Part shown: one piece after another, positions 8,942 to 17,754 of the stretch
Layout of the letters: the number at the start of each line of letters is the position of its first letter
Numbering within the stretch: the first letter of the stretch is position 1
Translations under genes and position numbers: made by a program
From: Bremia lactucae
Taxonomy: Eukaryota > Oomycota > Peronosporomycetes > Peronosporales > Peronosporaceae
Direction of reading: 5' to 3'
Assembly (NCBI RefSeq): GCF_004359215.1
Contig: NC_090610.1
Location: 15,990,657 to 16,009,874 of the forward strand
Length of the DNA stretch: 19,218 bases
The notes under the pieces: generated by a model
Seen by the model: only the letters and a program-made list of their open reading frames with translations
Database searches by the model: none
What the model was told of the DNA's origin: nothing

Positions 8942-9523
8942 ACCAAAAATAAGGCAAGGATTGGCCCTCTTTGGGCTATAATTTTAATTTTGAAAAGGGC
9001 GTATAATTGAATGAAGTGATAAGGACCAACGTCCACAGCAAATGGTCTACTTATTGTGACTGTCGTCTTTGGTCATGTGATTTTGGTGGGTGAAAAACAT
9101 CGCCTTAGTAACGTGACGTGTATCCTTCCTGGATTACCTCACGCCGCTGCTTCAATGCAGCGTCGCCAATAAAAGCTAGGATCTGCTGATAGTTGCGTAT
9201 AACAGGACAGCGCTTCTTGGTCGCGCACTATTTGTTGAAATACGCACAAAAAAGGGGCATAGGGCGACGTTTCAAGCTAAACGCAGAGAAGGTGCTTAAT
9301 ACGACTTTTCAAGATACACGCAAAGAAGGTACAGTAAGTGCAAATTAAGGGCTCATTACTCACCTAGGTTACACTGTCGCATGCTCTATGATGTGTCAGA
9401 TAAGGCTAATTAGTGATGCACAAGTAGGATTAAGATACATATTAGTTTCACATTTACTACTTCATTCATAAGCTACCCTGTTTCTACACCATTTTGACAA
9501 CTTCTAGTCACGAAAGGGCTAGG
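8942..9523. other. Intergenic, nothing recognised
   Basis: Downstream of the IMP2-like gene. It contains no long ORF and no clear RNA gene; it presumably includes the 3' end of that transcript. Confidence 0.5.
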
Positions 9524-9748
9524 TCGGAATCGGCAACAATCATACCACCTCATACCTCTGAAAGGGATACGGACTGAGGCGCTATCGAAGATGATAGAAA
9601 ATATGCTTCTCGGATAGATGAACGAATGAGTAATATCGAAGCTTCTCAATCCAGGTTGGCCGAGGATGAAAGGTTCAGAGAAGCGGTTGAAAGTGGGATG
9701 CTTACATCCATGCTAGGTGCGGTTTTCGTTGGTCGACTACACTGCGAT
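9524..9748 (+). pseudogene. gag: Gypsy gag N-terminal fragment cut by an LTR
   Basis: Plus-strand frame 2 reads SESATIIPPHTSERDTD, a TGA at 9575-9577, then ERMSNIEASQSRLAEDERF and VESGMLTSML. The charged, helix-prone ERMS block resembles the N-terminal part of the gag at 13621 (RRAIERMSS). The reading is cut exactly where the LTR at 9749 begins, which fits insertion of a later element. Family assignment is by resemblance only. Confidence 0.5.
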
Positions 9749-10156
9749 TGTAACGGGGCACTGCGACTTGTACTGTTTCAGTACAAGTCCACTTCACACT
9801 GCTTCAGATGTGAGTGGTGCCTCTCGTTAAGTAACGTACACTGTACGTGCAGAGGAAGACTTCCCTTAAGACAAGTTAACTTAAGGGTAAAATGAAAACT
9901 GTATTAATATAGTTAAGTGTCTTGTTAATCTATCTTTGTAAATGTTGTCTTAACTATAAACTNNNNNNNNNNNNNNNNNNNNNNNNNNNNNNNNNNNNNN
10001 NNNNNNNNNNNNNNNNNNNNNNNNNNNNNNNNNNNNNNNNNNNNNNNNNNNNNNNNNNNNNNCCGAGTGTTGGGTCTAATTACTATTATTTAGTAATTGA
10101 CCATCCCCTTAAGTATCAAATGTCTGTGTAACATTAGGGCAACTTTGCCCGTTACA
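9749..10156 (-). mobile_element. Gypsy LTR (family 1), both ends intact, holds the gap
   Basis: Both ends show the LTR terminal inverted repeat: TGTAACGGGGCAC at 9749 and GCCCGTTACA ending at 10156. The left part matches the LTR at 3515-3892 closely (GACTTGTACTG..TTCAGTACAAGT; GTACGTGCAGAGGAA). By that match its U5 end is on the left, so it is in minus orientation. No PBS follows on the left and no polypurine tract lies on the right, so it could be a solo LTR. Because 100 N lie inside, a full element could be collapsed in the gap. Confidence 0.8.
9963..10062. other. Assembly gap (100 N)
   Basis: A run of exactly 100 N inside an LTR, the usual placeholder for a gap of unknown size. Confidence 0.99.
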
Positions 10157-10916
10157 GTTACAATACGGATTTACAATCAGAACAATTCAGATTTGTCACA
10201 GCTCAATTGTACAAAGGATTCAGTCAATTGAGACAGAAGGAATTTAACGACAGGTGTAAAAAAATTATCGGTCATGGTAAATTTATTCAACATTCATCTT
10301 AGTTTATAATATTTGCATGGAATATCGTCTGCGCAATGGTCAAAAGGCAATAGAAGTGTTCATTAGGTATTTAAGATAGGAGATGTAGCCTGGTACAATA
10401 TATCAGTCATGATTTTAAGGAACTTAAGCTGTGCTTATATATTTATTTTTAAATGCCTAGATTAGCGAACATCGACTTGACAAAATATTCATTAAAGAAA
10501 AAATTGGTGCAGTGTATGTGAATATTTACCTATGGGTCCTCGATGATGAAAATGTATACGAGTCGGTCGGTTTTGTATAAATTGACAGGCATCTGACCTG
10601 GCGAGATTATGGCAATTGATTGGTTGAGACAAAGGGCTTGGTTGTGTTGTCGTTCGATTAGGATTACGAGCACGATTACTGCGGTGATGGCAAGCATCGC
10701 ATAGTACAGATCCCGCGTGGCGATCTTCAGCAAGAGACAAATACGAACTTCATGTTTATCAACATGAGGCATGCGCTGCAGATAACTAATTGAAATTGAA
10801 TTTTATTTTATTTTATTAGGTGCTGCTGCAATTGTGGCATTCATTCTGCACATGCTAAATCAACTTCTCGTTTTATAGTAGATGAGCGCTACATACATAA
10901 TTCTACTGAGAGCAAT
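10157..10916. other. Stretch without a recognised gene
   Basis: AT-rich. A minus-strand ORF at 10530-10772 (80 codons) has one hydrophobic stretch (MLAITAVIVLVILI), and a second minus frame is open over the same bases; neither has other support. A T-rich tract ending in TTATTAG near 10819 resembles a plus-strand splice acceptor but has no convincing exon after it. Confidence 0.35.
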
Positions 10917-11405
10917 TTACAGCTCAAGCTCGAATATGAGGTCTTTCATTGCACCATCATCGGCGACGGACTTGGCAGTGGCTTTTGCCATAGACGACTG
11001 GCGCTGCGAGCTATGATGAGCGCAGCACGAGAATTGGTTGCAATTGTCTTCTTCGTCGTCTTCGTCGTCTTCGTCCCAGATCCATCGCTTTGCAGAAGTG
11101 GCTACGTGCTTTCGCGTCCGCGCAGGTATCGACACCGGTGATGAATGCGACATTACGAAGCCTGCTCTCCCCCGGTGATATGTTTTCTTGTGCATGTGTG
11201 CAAGGTGTAGCTGTATAAAATTAGGCATTAAGTGCTGGTCCTCTCGGCTTAGCGTGTCACTTCCTCTATCGGAGTCGGAGTCTGTCTCCTCGCCCGACAG
11301 GTAGAGAGGATCCTCGCCATTGGAGGCAATCGCACCAGGCTTGATAATTTTGGACTCCTGAATGGATGTCCACACGGGCAGACTCTGGGTTTGAACGGAA
11401 AACAT
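10917..11405 (-). CDS. Hypothetical acidic protein
   Basis: Not recognised. From the ATG at 11405 the ORF gives 162 residues ending KDLIFELEL. It contains two acidic low-complexity stretches (GEETDSDSDRGSD and DEDDEDDEED), a basic segment between them (ARTRKHVATSAKRW), and a short His/Cys-rich piece (CNQFSCCAHH). The frame stays open without ATG to about 11630, so an upstream exon or a lost start is possible. No membrane segment or signal peptide is evident. The composition looks like a nuclear or regulatory protein, but that is a guess. No stop or shift is visible inside. Confidence 0.42.
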   Translation of the reverse strand: MFSVQTQSLPVWTSIQESKIIKPGAIASNGEDPLYLSGEETDSDSDRGSDTLSREDQHLMPNFIQLHLAHMHKKTYHRGRAGFVMSHSSPVSIPARTRKHVATSAKRWIWDEDDEDDEEDNCNQFSCCAHHSSQRQSSMAKATAKSVADDGAMKDLIFELEL

Positions 11406-11955
11406 TGTAGTATTGAGTGCTTGAGTGATTACACCGCCGCATATAGTGGTTGTCTTCAACCAAGTCAATTGCAAACTGAGTAGCTCTCCCACCAGCAGCA
11501 GTCGTCGTCGGAGAATGTAGGTCGTTTGCAGTCCAAGGCTGGCGCGAGTGACAGCACCAGGGCGGTGCGCTGACAGCGCACGCGTTAAGAAGCGGGCACA
11601 GCGATTGGCTAAAGGATCGTGGCTGGAATGATCTCAGCTCTACTATTGGTTCAGAACTTGAATGTTAGGGTACTTTGCCGAAACTTCACTGTGCAAAGCA
11701 GAGTCACAAATCTCGCTTTGGTGGTAATTAGAATTCATTGTGCCTAACGGCGTGGACTACTTTTGTTGCAAATTTCAATTTCTGCTGTGTGCACGATAAA
11801 TAATCATATTGTTCGTGTTACTAGCTACAAGTAGGCCCCAACAACATAGCTTCACACTTCCATGACGAAAATACATTGATGGTCGCCTACCTCCAAGGGC
11901 AACGAAAAGATCGATAGACCAGCGGGGAAAACGGCATTTAACAAGCGAACGTTCT
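11406..11955. other. Stretch without a recognised gene
   Basis: The right part is AT-rich with only short ORFs. The left 220 nt continue the open minus-strand frame of the acidic ORF without a start codon. Confidence 0.4.
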
Positions 11956-12407
11956 TCACCAGATTGCAATACTACCACAATAAAAATGGTCATTCCAATA
12001 AATGTTCACAAGTAGAGAGAAGACAGCAGGGTTACGCACAAAACCAGGAAAATAGTCAGCGTTTTGTTGCCATTGATAAAGCCAAAGCTTTTGCGCAAAA
12101 TTCCATCCACTTTCGCAGTGCGGCCATTTATGCAATTCTGCGAGGCGTAGCAGCGCGAGCGAAAAAAAGGCCTGGTTGCTGGATAAGGTCGGGTCGTCGT
12201 CGTCCATCTCTTCAGGAGTATCCCCTTCTTGTACGAGTAGTGACTGGCGTTCAGCGGCTGCTGAATTGCATAGTCAAATAGGTCGAGGCTACGGTTGACC
12301 CTTTCGCACGCATTGGTGTGGAAGGAATACAAATAGGAGCTGTTTGTACCCTGACGCGCTACCCATTTGTGGTGTTTCACTTGCGCTTGCATCTCAAGCG
12401 GTACCAA
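11956..12407 (-). pseudogene. Frameshifted minus-strand coding relic, unknown protein
   Basis: Two overlapping minus frames each carry protein-like sequence. One (12207 to 11956, open further upstream to about 12265) reads SLLVQEGDTPEEMDDDDPTL, then AFFSLALLRLAELHKWPHC. The other (12407 to 12006) ends in a hydrophobic tail (TLTIFLVLCVTLLSSLYL) like a C-terminal membrane anchor. The acidic and helical part sits in one frame and the anchor-like tail in the other, which suggests a frameshift or an unrecognised intron in one gene. I do not recognise the family. Confidence 0.3.
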
Positions 12408-13153
12408 TATTTGTCATGGTCATGGCTGCAGACGTTGGACATCATATCAGCTTAGCGTACGAGGAAGACGTCAGCTGCAGTGGGTTCGCGCAAATAGAAT
12501 AATTTTGCATCTTTCGAACTTTGCTTTTCTATCGGCTTGTGGGTTGCTTGATAAGTACCCGAATGAATGATATCTGCCAGTGCCGAAAGTGGGCTATTCC
12601 CCAATATGGACCGTGAGTGCACACGCCGACTATATATGATGCGAGCCATAGAATGCTCTGGCACTGGACAAATCGAGATAGTAGCATGGCTGTTTCAAAC
12701 AACGCCATGTCCCTTTTTGTGCGAAACCATTCTTTTTTCCAAACGCTCACCTATATAAAACTTAAATTTTTCTGTCAATTGATTGTTCGGCAGTCTGGTT
12801 ACATTGCTGGAATTTAACATCGAAATATCAAAAGTTTTAAATCGTGCTTTTGAGACGTTCACAATTTTTAAGCAAGCGCGAAACGTAAAATATGCGTCGG
12901 CAATGTAGATATGGCATCAGGAATTATCTTTGCCTATCTTTATTTCTGTACCATTCAACGCACTAATAGAATTGATGGTCGCGGTCAGTTGCACGACGAA
13001 AGATATGTGCCGCTGACGAATTGTGCAGCCAGCAAGAAGAGCCAACTCACACACGTACCTCCCTGCGACAGGCTTTAAAGCAACTATTCTGACTGCAACC
13101 AACTCAATATCCGCGAAATATTATAGACATCACAATTTTAAATACTGGCCTGA
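12408..13153. other. Stretch without a recognised gene
   Basis: Only short ORFs on both strands, overlapping each other with no family signal. It ends at the LTR beginning at 13154. Confidence 0.45.
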
Positions 13154-13569
13154 TGTAACGGGGTGTGCCGTTACATAAGTATTATTTCCTATAAGAGGAA
13201 TAATAAATACTATTTCCCATGAGAAAAAGTAAATAAAGAAGTACAAAATTGCTATCTTTATTAATTTTGACTTAAAAAGTTCCAATATTACAAAATTTGG
13301 TAATTTTGATGCAATAAGACATTAGCTCTATTGATTAATTGATTTAAGTCAAAATCAACCCCGCCAATCGTTTTAAGACACGATTGTGCGGTGCGCAAGG
13401 AGGCGCCATACTTAGTTATTTATTAATATAATAAAGTCAGTGGTAGATAGAAGATCGTCATGTGGGAAACCTTCCTCTGTAATATTGTGTACGTGAAATT
13501 TCGAGGCACCTAACCTACACTGTAACCAGTGTAAGATTAACTAGTACTAGTGAAAGGTGCCCCGTTACT
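13154..13569 (+). mobile_element. Gypsy LTR (family 2) in plus orientation, 5' LTR (LTR1)
   Basis: Starts TGTAACGGGGTGTGCCGTTACA and ends GAAAGGTGCCCCGTTACT, then a PBS and a gag, so it is the 5' LTR of a plus-oriented element. It matches LTR2 (14167-14677) in inverted orientation over its whole length, except for a deletion of roughly 95 nt near 13460-13480 relative to LTR2. U3 holds a strongly conserved block, GTGCGGTGCGCAAGGAGGCG, at 13386. Confidence 0.88.
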
Positions 13570-13571
13570 CC

Positions 13572-13587
13572 TGGTGGCACTTCGTAG
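13572..13587 (+). other. Primer-binding site of the LTR1 element
   Basis: TGGTGGCACTTCGTAG lies two bases after the LTR end. It differs by one base from the PBS at 3497-3512 beside an LTR of another family, and starts with the TGG needed to pair with a tRNA CCA end. Confidence 0.6.
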
Positions 13588-13620
13588 ACCGTTCAACGAC
13601 CTACACACGTTCCATCCAAC

Positions 13621-14166
13621 ATGGAGATGTTAGATGAAGAAAGCAAAGGCTTTCCGGCCCCTCTAGAATGCTATCACGCCACGCGTGAAGGGTTTAATCA
13701 TTTGAGTGACCTTGAACGGAGAGCGATCGAACGAATGAGTTCGGTCGTAGGCAAGCCAGCATGCTGTACACTCTAAGCAGAGACGAACAGCATACGGCCA
13801 TAGCCGAGTTCATAAACACGAACTCGATGGGGCCCGAGAGAAAATAGCTTTGCTTTGCCAGCAATGCTCTCAATACGCGGAGGTGTTGAGAGAACAAGGC
13901 GCTCAACAATTAGAGCTGTTGAGACAGCAGCATTTACATGCTGCTAGCGATCCGACGCTTCCACATCGACTCGAAAGCTTAAAGTAGAAATCCGTAAGGT
14001 TAGGGCAGTCGAAGGCGACTCTTTTTTAAGATGGTTATCGAATTAGACGACGCCATAGATGCTCGCCATATCAGTGATGATGCGACGAAAGTGAAATTTG
14101 GGATGTCCAACTTAGCCGGACGTGCCAAATCTTGAGCCTTGGGGCTCAAACTATACGACCCATTAG
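13621..14166 (+). pseudogene. gag: Ty3/Gypsy gag, 5' part, interrupted by another element
   Basis: The ATG at 13621, about 33 nt after the PBS, opens MEMLDEESKGFPAPLE through ERMSSVVG to a TAA at 13774-13776. The coding continues in other frames: YAEVLREQGAQQLELLRQQ, TLPHRLESLK, KVEIRKVRAVEGDSFLRW, then after a shift VIELDDAIDARHISDDA, KFGMSNLAGRAKS, a TGA at the Trp position, and ALGLKLYDPLV. This is the capsid region seen in the gag at 3015-3490 (SNLAGLAKTWAFGLKLRD). The reading stops at 14166, exactly where the U5 end of LTR2 begins. Confidence 0.85.
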
Positions 14167-14677
14167 TGTAAAGGGGCACCTTTCACTAGTAGTGGTAAGT
14201 TCTAGTTGACCTTACACTGATTACAGTGTAGGTTAGGTGCTTTGAAACTTCACATACGCAGGGGTACAGAGGAAAGTTTCTAAGTAGTTTAAGGTCATTA
14301 GCTACCAAAGGTAATTCAAAGGATAGGAATGAGGAAAAACTAAAACTGTATTAATATATTTCGTTTCCTACGTAGCGATCTTCTATTTACTACAGAACTT
14401 ACTATATTTATATATAACTAAGTATGACGCCTCCTTGCGCACCGCACAATCGTGTCTTGAAACGATTGGAAGGGTTGATTGAGATTTAAATCAATTAATC
14501 AATAGATCCAATGTCTTATTGCATCAATAATACCAAATTTGGTATAATTGGAACTATTCAGATCAAATTAAAATAGATAATAATTTGTACTTCTTTATTT
14601 ATTTCCTCTTATAGGAGATGATTATTGTTGTTCCTCTTATAGGAATTAATACTTATGTAACGGGACACCCCGTTACA
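14167..14677 (-). mobile_element. Gypsy LTR (family 2) in minus orientation, 3' LTR of element B (LTR2)
   Basis: 511 bp, bounded by TGTAAAGGGGCACC at the left and ACACCCCGTTACA at the right. A polypurine tract sits immediately to the right on the minus strand, so this is the 3' LTR of a minus-oriented element whose inside extends to the right. It is the inverted counterpart of LTR1. Its left (U5) terminus abuts a gag reading frame, as expected for an insertion into that gag. Confidence 0.88.
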
Positions 14678-14690
14678 TCACCCCTTAACC
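14678..14690 (-). other. Polypurine tract of element B
   Basis: The minus strand reads GGTTAAGGGGTGA immediately before the LTR start TGTAACGGGG. This is the plus-strand primer position in LTR retroelements and fixes the orientation of element B as minus. Confidence 0.65.
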
Positions 14691-14755
14691 AATCGTTACT
14701 ATAGTGACTGAGGTGTAGGGTGATAGATAAGATTATTTTGACTTTTCCTGTAATT

Positions 14756-14886
14756 TGCATTATCGGTCTTAATCAAAATACCGGTTGTATCTGCATTATT
14801 GATTTTAAAAAAATACCGATTTTATTTGCATTATTGATTTTAAACAAAATACCGATTTTATTTGCATTATCGGTTTTGACCAAAAT
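14756..14886 (+). repeat. 36-bp tandem repeat in the aORF leader
   Basis: About 3.6 copies of a 35-36 bp unit beginning TGCATTAT or TGCATTATTGATTTTA, with starts at 14756, 14792, 14827 and 14863. It ends just upstream of the ATG at 14891. The matching leader of copy C (16729-16800, minus) has fewer units, so copy number varies. Confidence 0.85.
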
Positions 14887-14890
14887 CAAG

Positions 14891-16437
14891 ATGGCGACGA
14901 ATAAGTCTGTGCGCGTGGGCCGTGATGCCGCTAAGCTGGTAGCTGCATGGATCAGTGTAGCTGTCAGTAAGACAAATGTTCCAGTAGGTGCTGATGCGTC
15001 TTCTACAGGGGATATCTCACCTCCTACACATTTAGAAGGTGCTGGGGTATGTCATCTGTTGATGACATTGCAAGTGACGGGGACAATTCACCTGCTACAC
15101 CAATTGTAGGTGACTAGACCAAGTCACCGGCATCACCCAACACAGTGGCTACGGAAAAGGTCGCCGTATCCCCCGGGGCCGAGTCCGTTGAACCTTTGGG
15201 TTCTAACGTGAGGACCAGAGATGTGATGACGAGGTTCTTTGGTGGGGAGTCATCTGCAGATGACTCCGTGGGTGATGACCACTCTGGTGACGTTAGTATG
15301 CATCACCAGAAAGTGGTCGCAAAGGGAAGAGTGCTGCTGGTGCTAGGTTGCACCACCAGGAAAGAAGTGATTCTAGGGTTCGCTCCAAGGGCCAAGTTAG
15401 CTAACGCTAAGATGAGTTAACAGGAGAGGGACCGCAATACGTTGCGGTTCGCTTCTGAATAGAGACCTTAACTGCACTCTGAGAGATACCTAATTCATTA
15501 GTCTGGTATGACCAACGATCAATATCATATTCCGTTTTTCAAATCATCCAGGCTCACAAGCCTGGTGAGAATAAACGGAATTCTTCATCGATGCCTTTTT
15601 CCGGCATCGATGGTACACTTGCAAACGGCAAAGGATGCAAAACCTTTGTTTCAAGCGTGGACAGTGTTTGTACAGAATGTACAAAAAATAGGCCGTGAGG
15701 TCTGGCTTGACAAGCTAAATGCTTTCCGTGAATGGTTGAAGAAACAGAATGTAGTCGGTGCACACTATAATTTGCACAGGTTGTCTAGAGAGGCAGGGAT
15801 TCCTTGCCCTCTAGTAGGGGGCTCATACCCATGGTGTTTTAAGGGTGCAGGTCATGCCCCTTTAAGAAACATATTCCGTTATAGATCCTCATTGGAGGAC
15901 GCTCATCACTCACAAGATGCGTGAAGGGATTGAGAGCTTCCAATTCTTTTACGAGCGCGAAAAGCGATCGCTCTCCGATGGACCTTCTGCCGAGGAGGAT
16001 ATGTCTCGTCGTACTTCATGACGAGACCCAGAACGTCCAACATCACTTGGGAACGAGGTTTTTAACTATCATGTGAGGGTGGATACCCTCACCAACGAAC
16101 GAGACAACTCGTTCGAACCCCTTTGTCTCACGGTGGCTCGAGTAGCTTTCAACAAGAAAGCGCTTCTCACCAATCGAATCCGTCAATGGATGTGGAAGAG
16201 GAGGAAAAATCGGGTTCGCCTCGTTTGACGAACACGAATCATCATCGTAATTTGGATCACAACCTTTATTATATGAGGGATAGTATTAATCCCGAGCGAT
16301 CACGTCGCCACAAGTTAGCGGTGACGGTTAGGAATGTTTCTCGTGACCAGTTTTCCCACTCTAAAGCGTTCATTATTTTGCGACCAATTCGGTCCGCATA
16401 TTATTTTTGCTTGAAATTATGCGCAGGTTGCGACTGA
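14891..16437 (+). pseudogene. Antisense ORF of Gypsy element B (aORF-B), most complete copy
   Basis: Unrecognised protein of about 500 residues, read against element B, whose 3' LTR and polypurine tract lie just left. It begins MATNKSVRVGRDAAKL at 14891, conserved in copy C. Then: shift near the GGGG run at 15044-15047; SSVDDIASDGDNSPA; TAG 15115-15117 where copy C has TGG; an acidic section (GGESSADDSVGDDHSGD) to TAA 15418-15420; a broken stretch; from 15508 QYHIPFFKSS, NVQKIGREVWLDKLN (15676-15720) and LHRLSREAGIPCPLVGGSYP; frame change near 15905; SDGPS; TGA 16019-16021; HVRVD...ERDNSFE; shift near 16118; and a charged C-terminal part. Core and C-terminal blocks align collinearly with copy A. 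On the minus strand, 16000-16150 keeps DNA similarity to the pol 3' end of copy A, but the chromodomain itself is lost. No membrane segment or known domain is seen. Confidence 0.72.
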
Positions 16438-16728
16438 TCAACTGGCAAACGGAAGGACACATAAGTCAGCCACTGAGCCGAGCAATGCCGGTGACTTGGA
16501 CCAGCCACCTATAATTGGTACAGCAGGTGACTTGTCACCGTCACCTGCAATATCATCAACAGATGACGTGTTCCAGTCACTTCCTATGGAAGTAAGAGCT
16601 GACGCATTTCCGGCAGTAGACGCATTAGCGTCTACTGAAATACTAGCATTTTCATCAGCTGCACTGATCCGTGCAGCTGCCAGATTTGCGGCCTCACCGA
16701 CCACGCGCACATACTTATTTGTCGCCAT
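16438..16728 (-). pseudogene. Antisense ORF of Gypsy element C (aORF-C), N-terminal fragment
   Basis: On the minus strand the ATG at 16728 opens MATNKYVRVVGEAANLAAA, then SSVDDIAGDGDKSPAVPI and IGGWSKSPA, collinear with the start of copy B. The frame is intact for 96 codons until the homology is lost near 16460, where element C meets element B, and stops at 16438. The leader upstream (16729-16844) also matches copy B. Open sequence extends further 5' to 16824, but the shared MATNK start decides the ATG. The intact PIIGGW shows that TAG in copy B replaced a Trp codon. Confidence 0.75.
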
Positions 16729-16844
16729 GTTGATTGATACAAAATCAGTACTGCAAATAAAATCGGTAATTTGATTATGCAAATTACAGGGAAAGACATA
16801 ATAGTATTTCCTGTCACCCTGCATCAGTCAGTATAGTGACCGTT

Positions 16845-16859
16845 GGTTAAGGGGGGGGG
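16845..16859 (+). other. Polypurine tract of element C
   Basis: GGTTAAGGGGGGGGG directly precedes the LTR start TATAACGGG. It is the plus-strand equivalent of the tract at 14678-14690 and fixes element C in plus orientation. Confidence 0.7.
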
Positions 16860-17341
16860 TATAACGGGTTGTCCCATATCATTTTTTTTTATAAGAGATA
16901 TAATAAATATTATTTCCTATGAGATGAACAAAATTATTATGTTTATTGATTTTGACTTAAATAGTTCCAATATTACCTAATTTGGTAAACGATATTGATG
17001 CAAGAAGACATTAGCTCTATTGATTGGATGATTTAGGTCTATATCAACCCCCCAATCGTTATCAGACGAATGTGCGGTGCGCAAGGAAGCGCCATACTTA
17101 GTTAGTTATTACTTTAATGAGCTCAGTAGTAGATAGAAGATCGTTACTTTTTTTTTTAGGAAACTAAATATATTAATACAGTTTTACTTTTTTCTATTAT
17201 AAAGGCTTAGTCTTGACCTTCAAGCTAAAGACCTTAGCATCAAAAGAAACCTTCCTTTGTATTATTGTGTACGTAACCTACACTGTAACCAGTGTAAGTT
17301 TAACTAGTACTGACCAGTACTAGTGAAAGGTGCCCGTTACT
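16860..17341 (+). mobile_element. Gypsy LTR (family 2), plus orientation, 3' LTR of element C (LTR3)
   Basis: Begins TATAACGGGTTGTCCC (one change from TGTAACGGG) after the polypurine tract and ends GAAAGGTGCCCGTTACT. It shares with LTR1 the blocks AAATAGTTCCAATATTAC-like, GTGCGGTGCGCAAGGAAGCG at 17072, GTAGATAGAAGATCGT, and the CACTGTAACCAGTG hairpin. No PBS follows at once, as expected for a 3' LTR. Confidence 0.85.
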
Positions 17342-17754
17342 CTGTATAATAATCGCAAATCGTTGTCGTGAGCGTACTAATAAGTAGTTTGCCAAGGTAT
17401 ATATGACTTACACTCTAGTGAAATGCTACTGGTAGCCCTTACGGTTCAATCAGTGTTCTATTAAAGAGAATTGTAGACGGCAGGGTAATCGTTGACTTTT
17501 TAACGATGACCTATTTGTAAATACATAATGCGCTGATACAGAATACTAAATAGCGGAAGGATGATGACGTGTATACGTCAAGCCTTACAATTCGCTGCAT
17601 ATGGGCTATTGAAAATAGCAGGTGCTGTCTAAAGCTCCAAGCGCAATGAATAAAGGAAAGCATGTACCCGCTTAAGAAGGATCTTCGTTTTGGCCTTAAA
17701 AAATGTGTTTTGGATCTTGGCTTACCTGTAAAAATCAATTTTTTGTTATACGAC
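17342..17754. other. Stretch between two inverted LTRs, no gene recognised
   Basis: A degraded U5-plus-PBS-like piece occurs at 17415-17445 (CTAGTGAAATGCTACTGGTAG). The remainder carries only a minus-strand ORF at 17511-17801 with no family signal. Confidence 0.35.

Noticed and set aside
10530..10772. An 80-residue minus-strand ORF with one hydrophobic segment as a gene.
   Set aside because: A second frame is open over the same bases, and there is no homolog, conserved motif or neighbour support.
13154..14677. A 1.5-kb DNA transposon with long terminal inverted repeats (TGTAACGGGG...CCCCGTTACA at both ends).
   Set aside because: The repeats are Gypsy LTRs: one is followed by a PBS and gag, the other is preceded by a polypurine tract. 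Nested insertion of opposite elements explains the palindrome.
14891..16437. The MATNK ORF as the gag of the Gypsy element.
   Set aside because: A true gag with capsid blocks (SNLAGRAKS, LGLKLYD) is present at 13621-14166 and 3015-3490, and the polypurine tracts place the MATNK ORF at the 3' end, reading against the element.
16496..16774. Plus-strand ORF of 92 codons.
   Set aside because: It lies exactly opposite aORF-C, whose minus-strand reading matches copy B.
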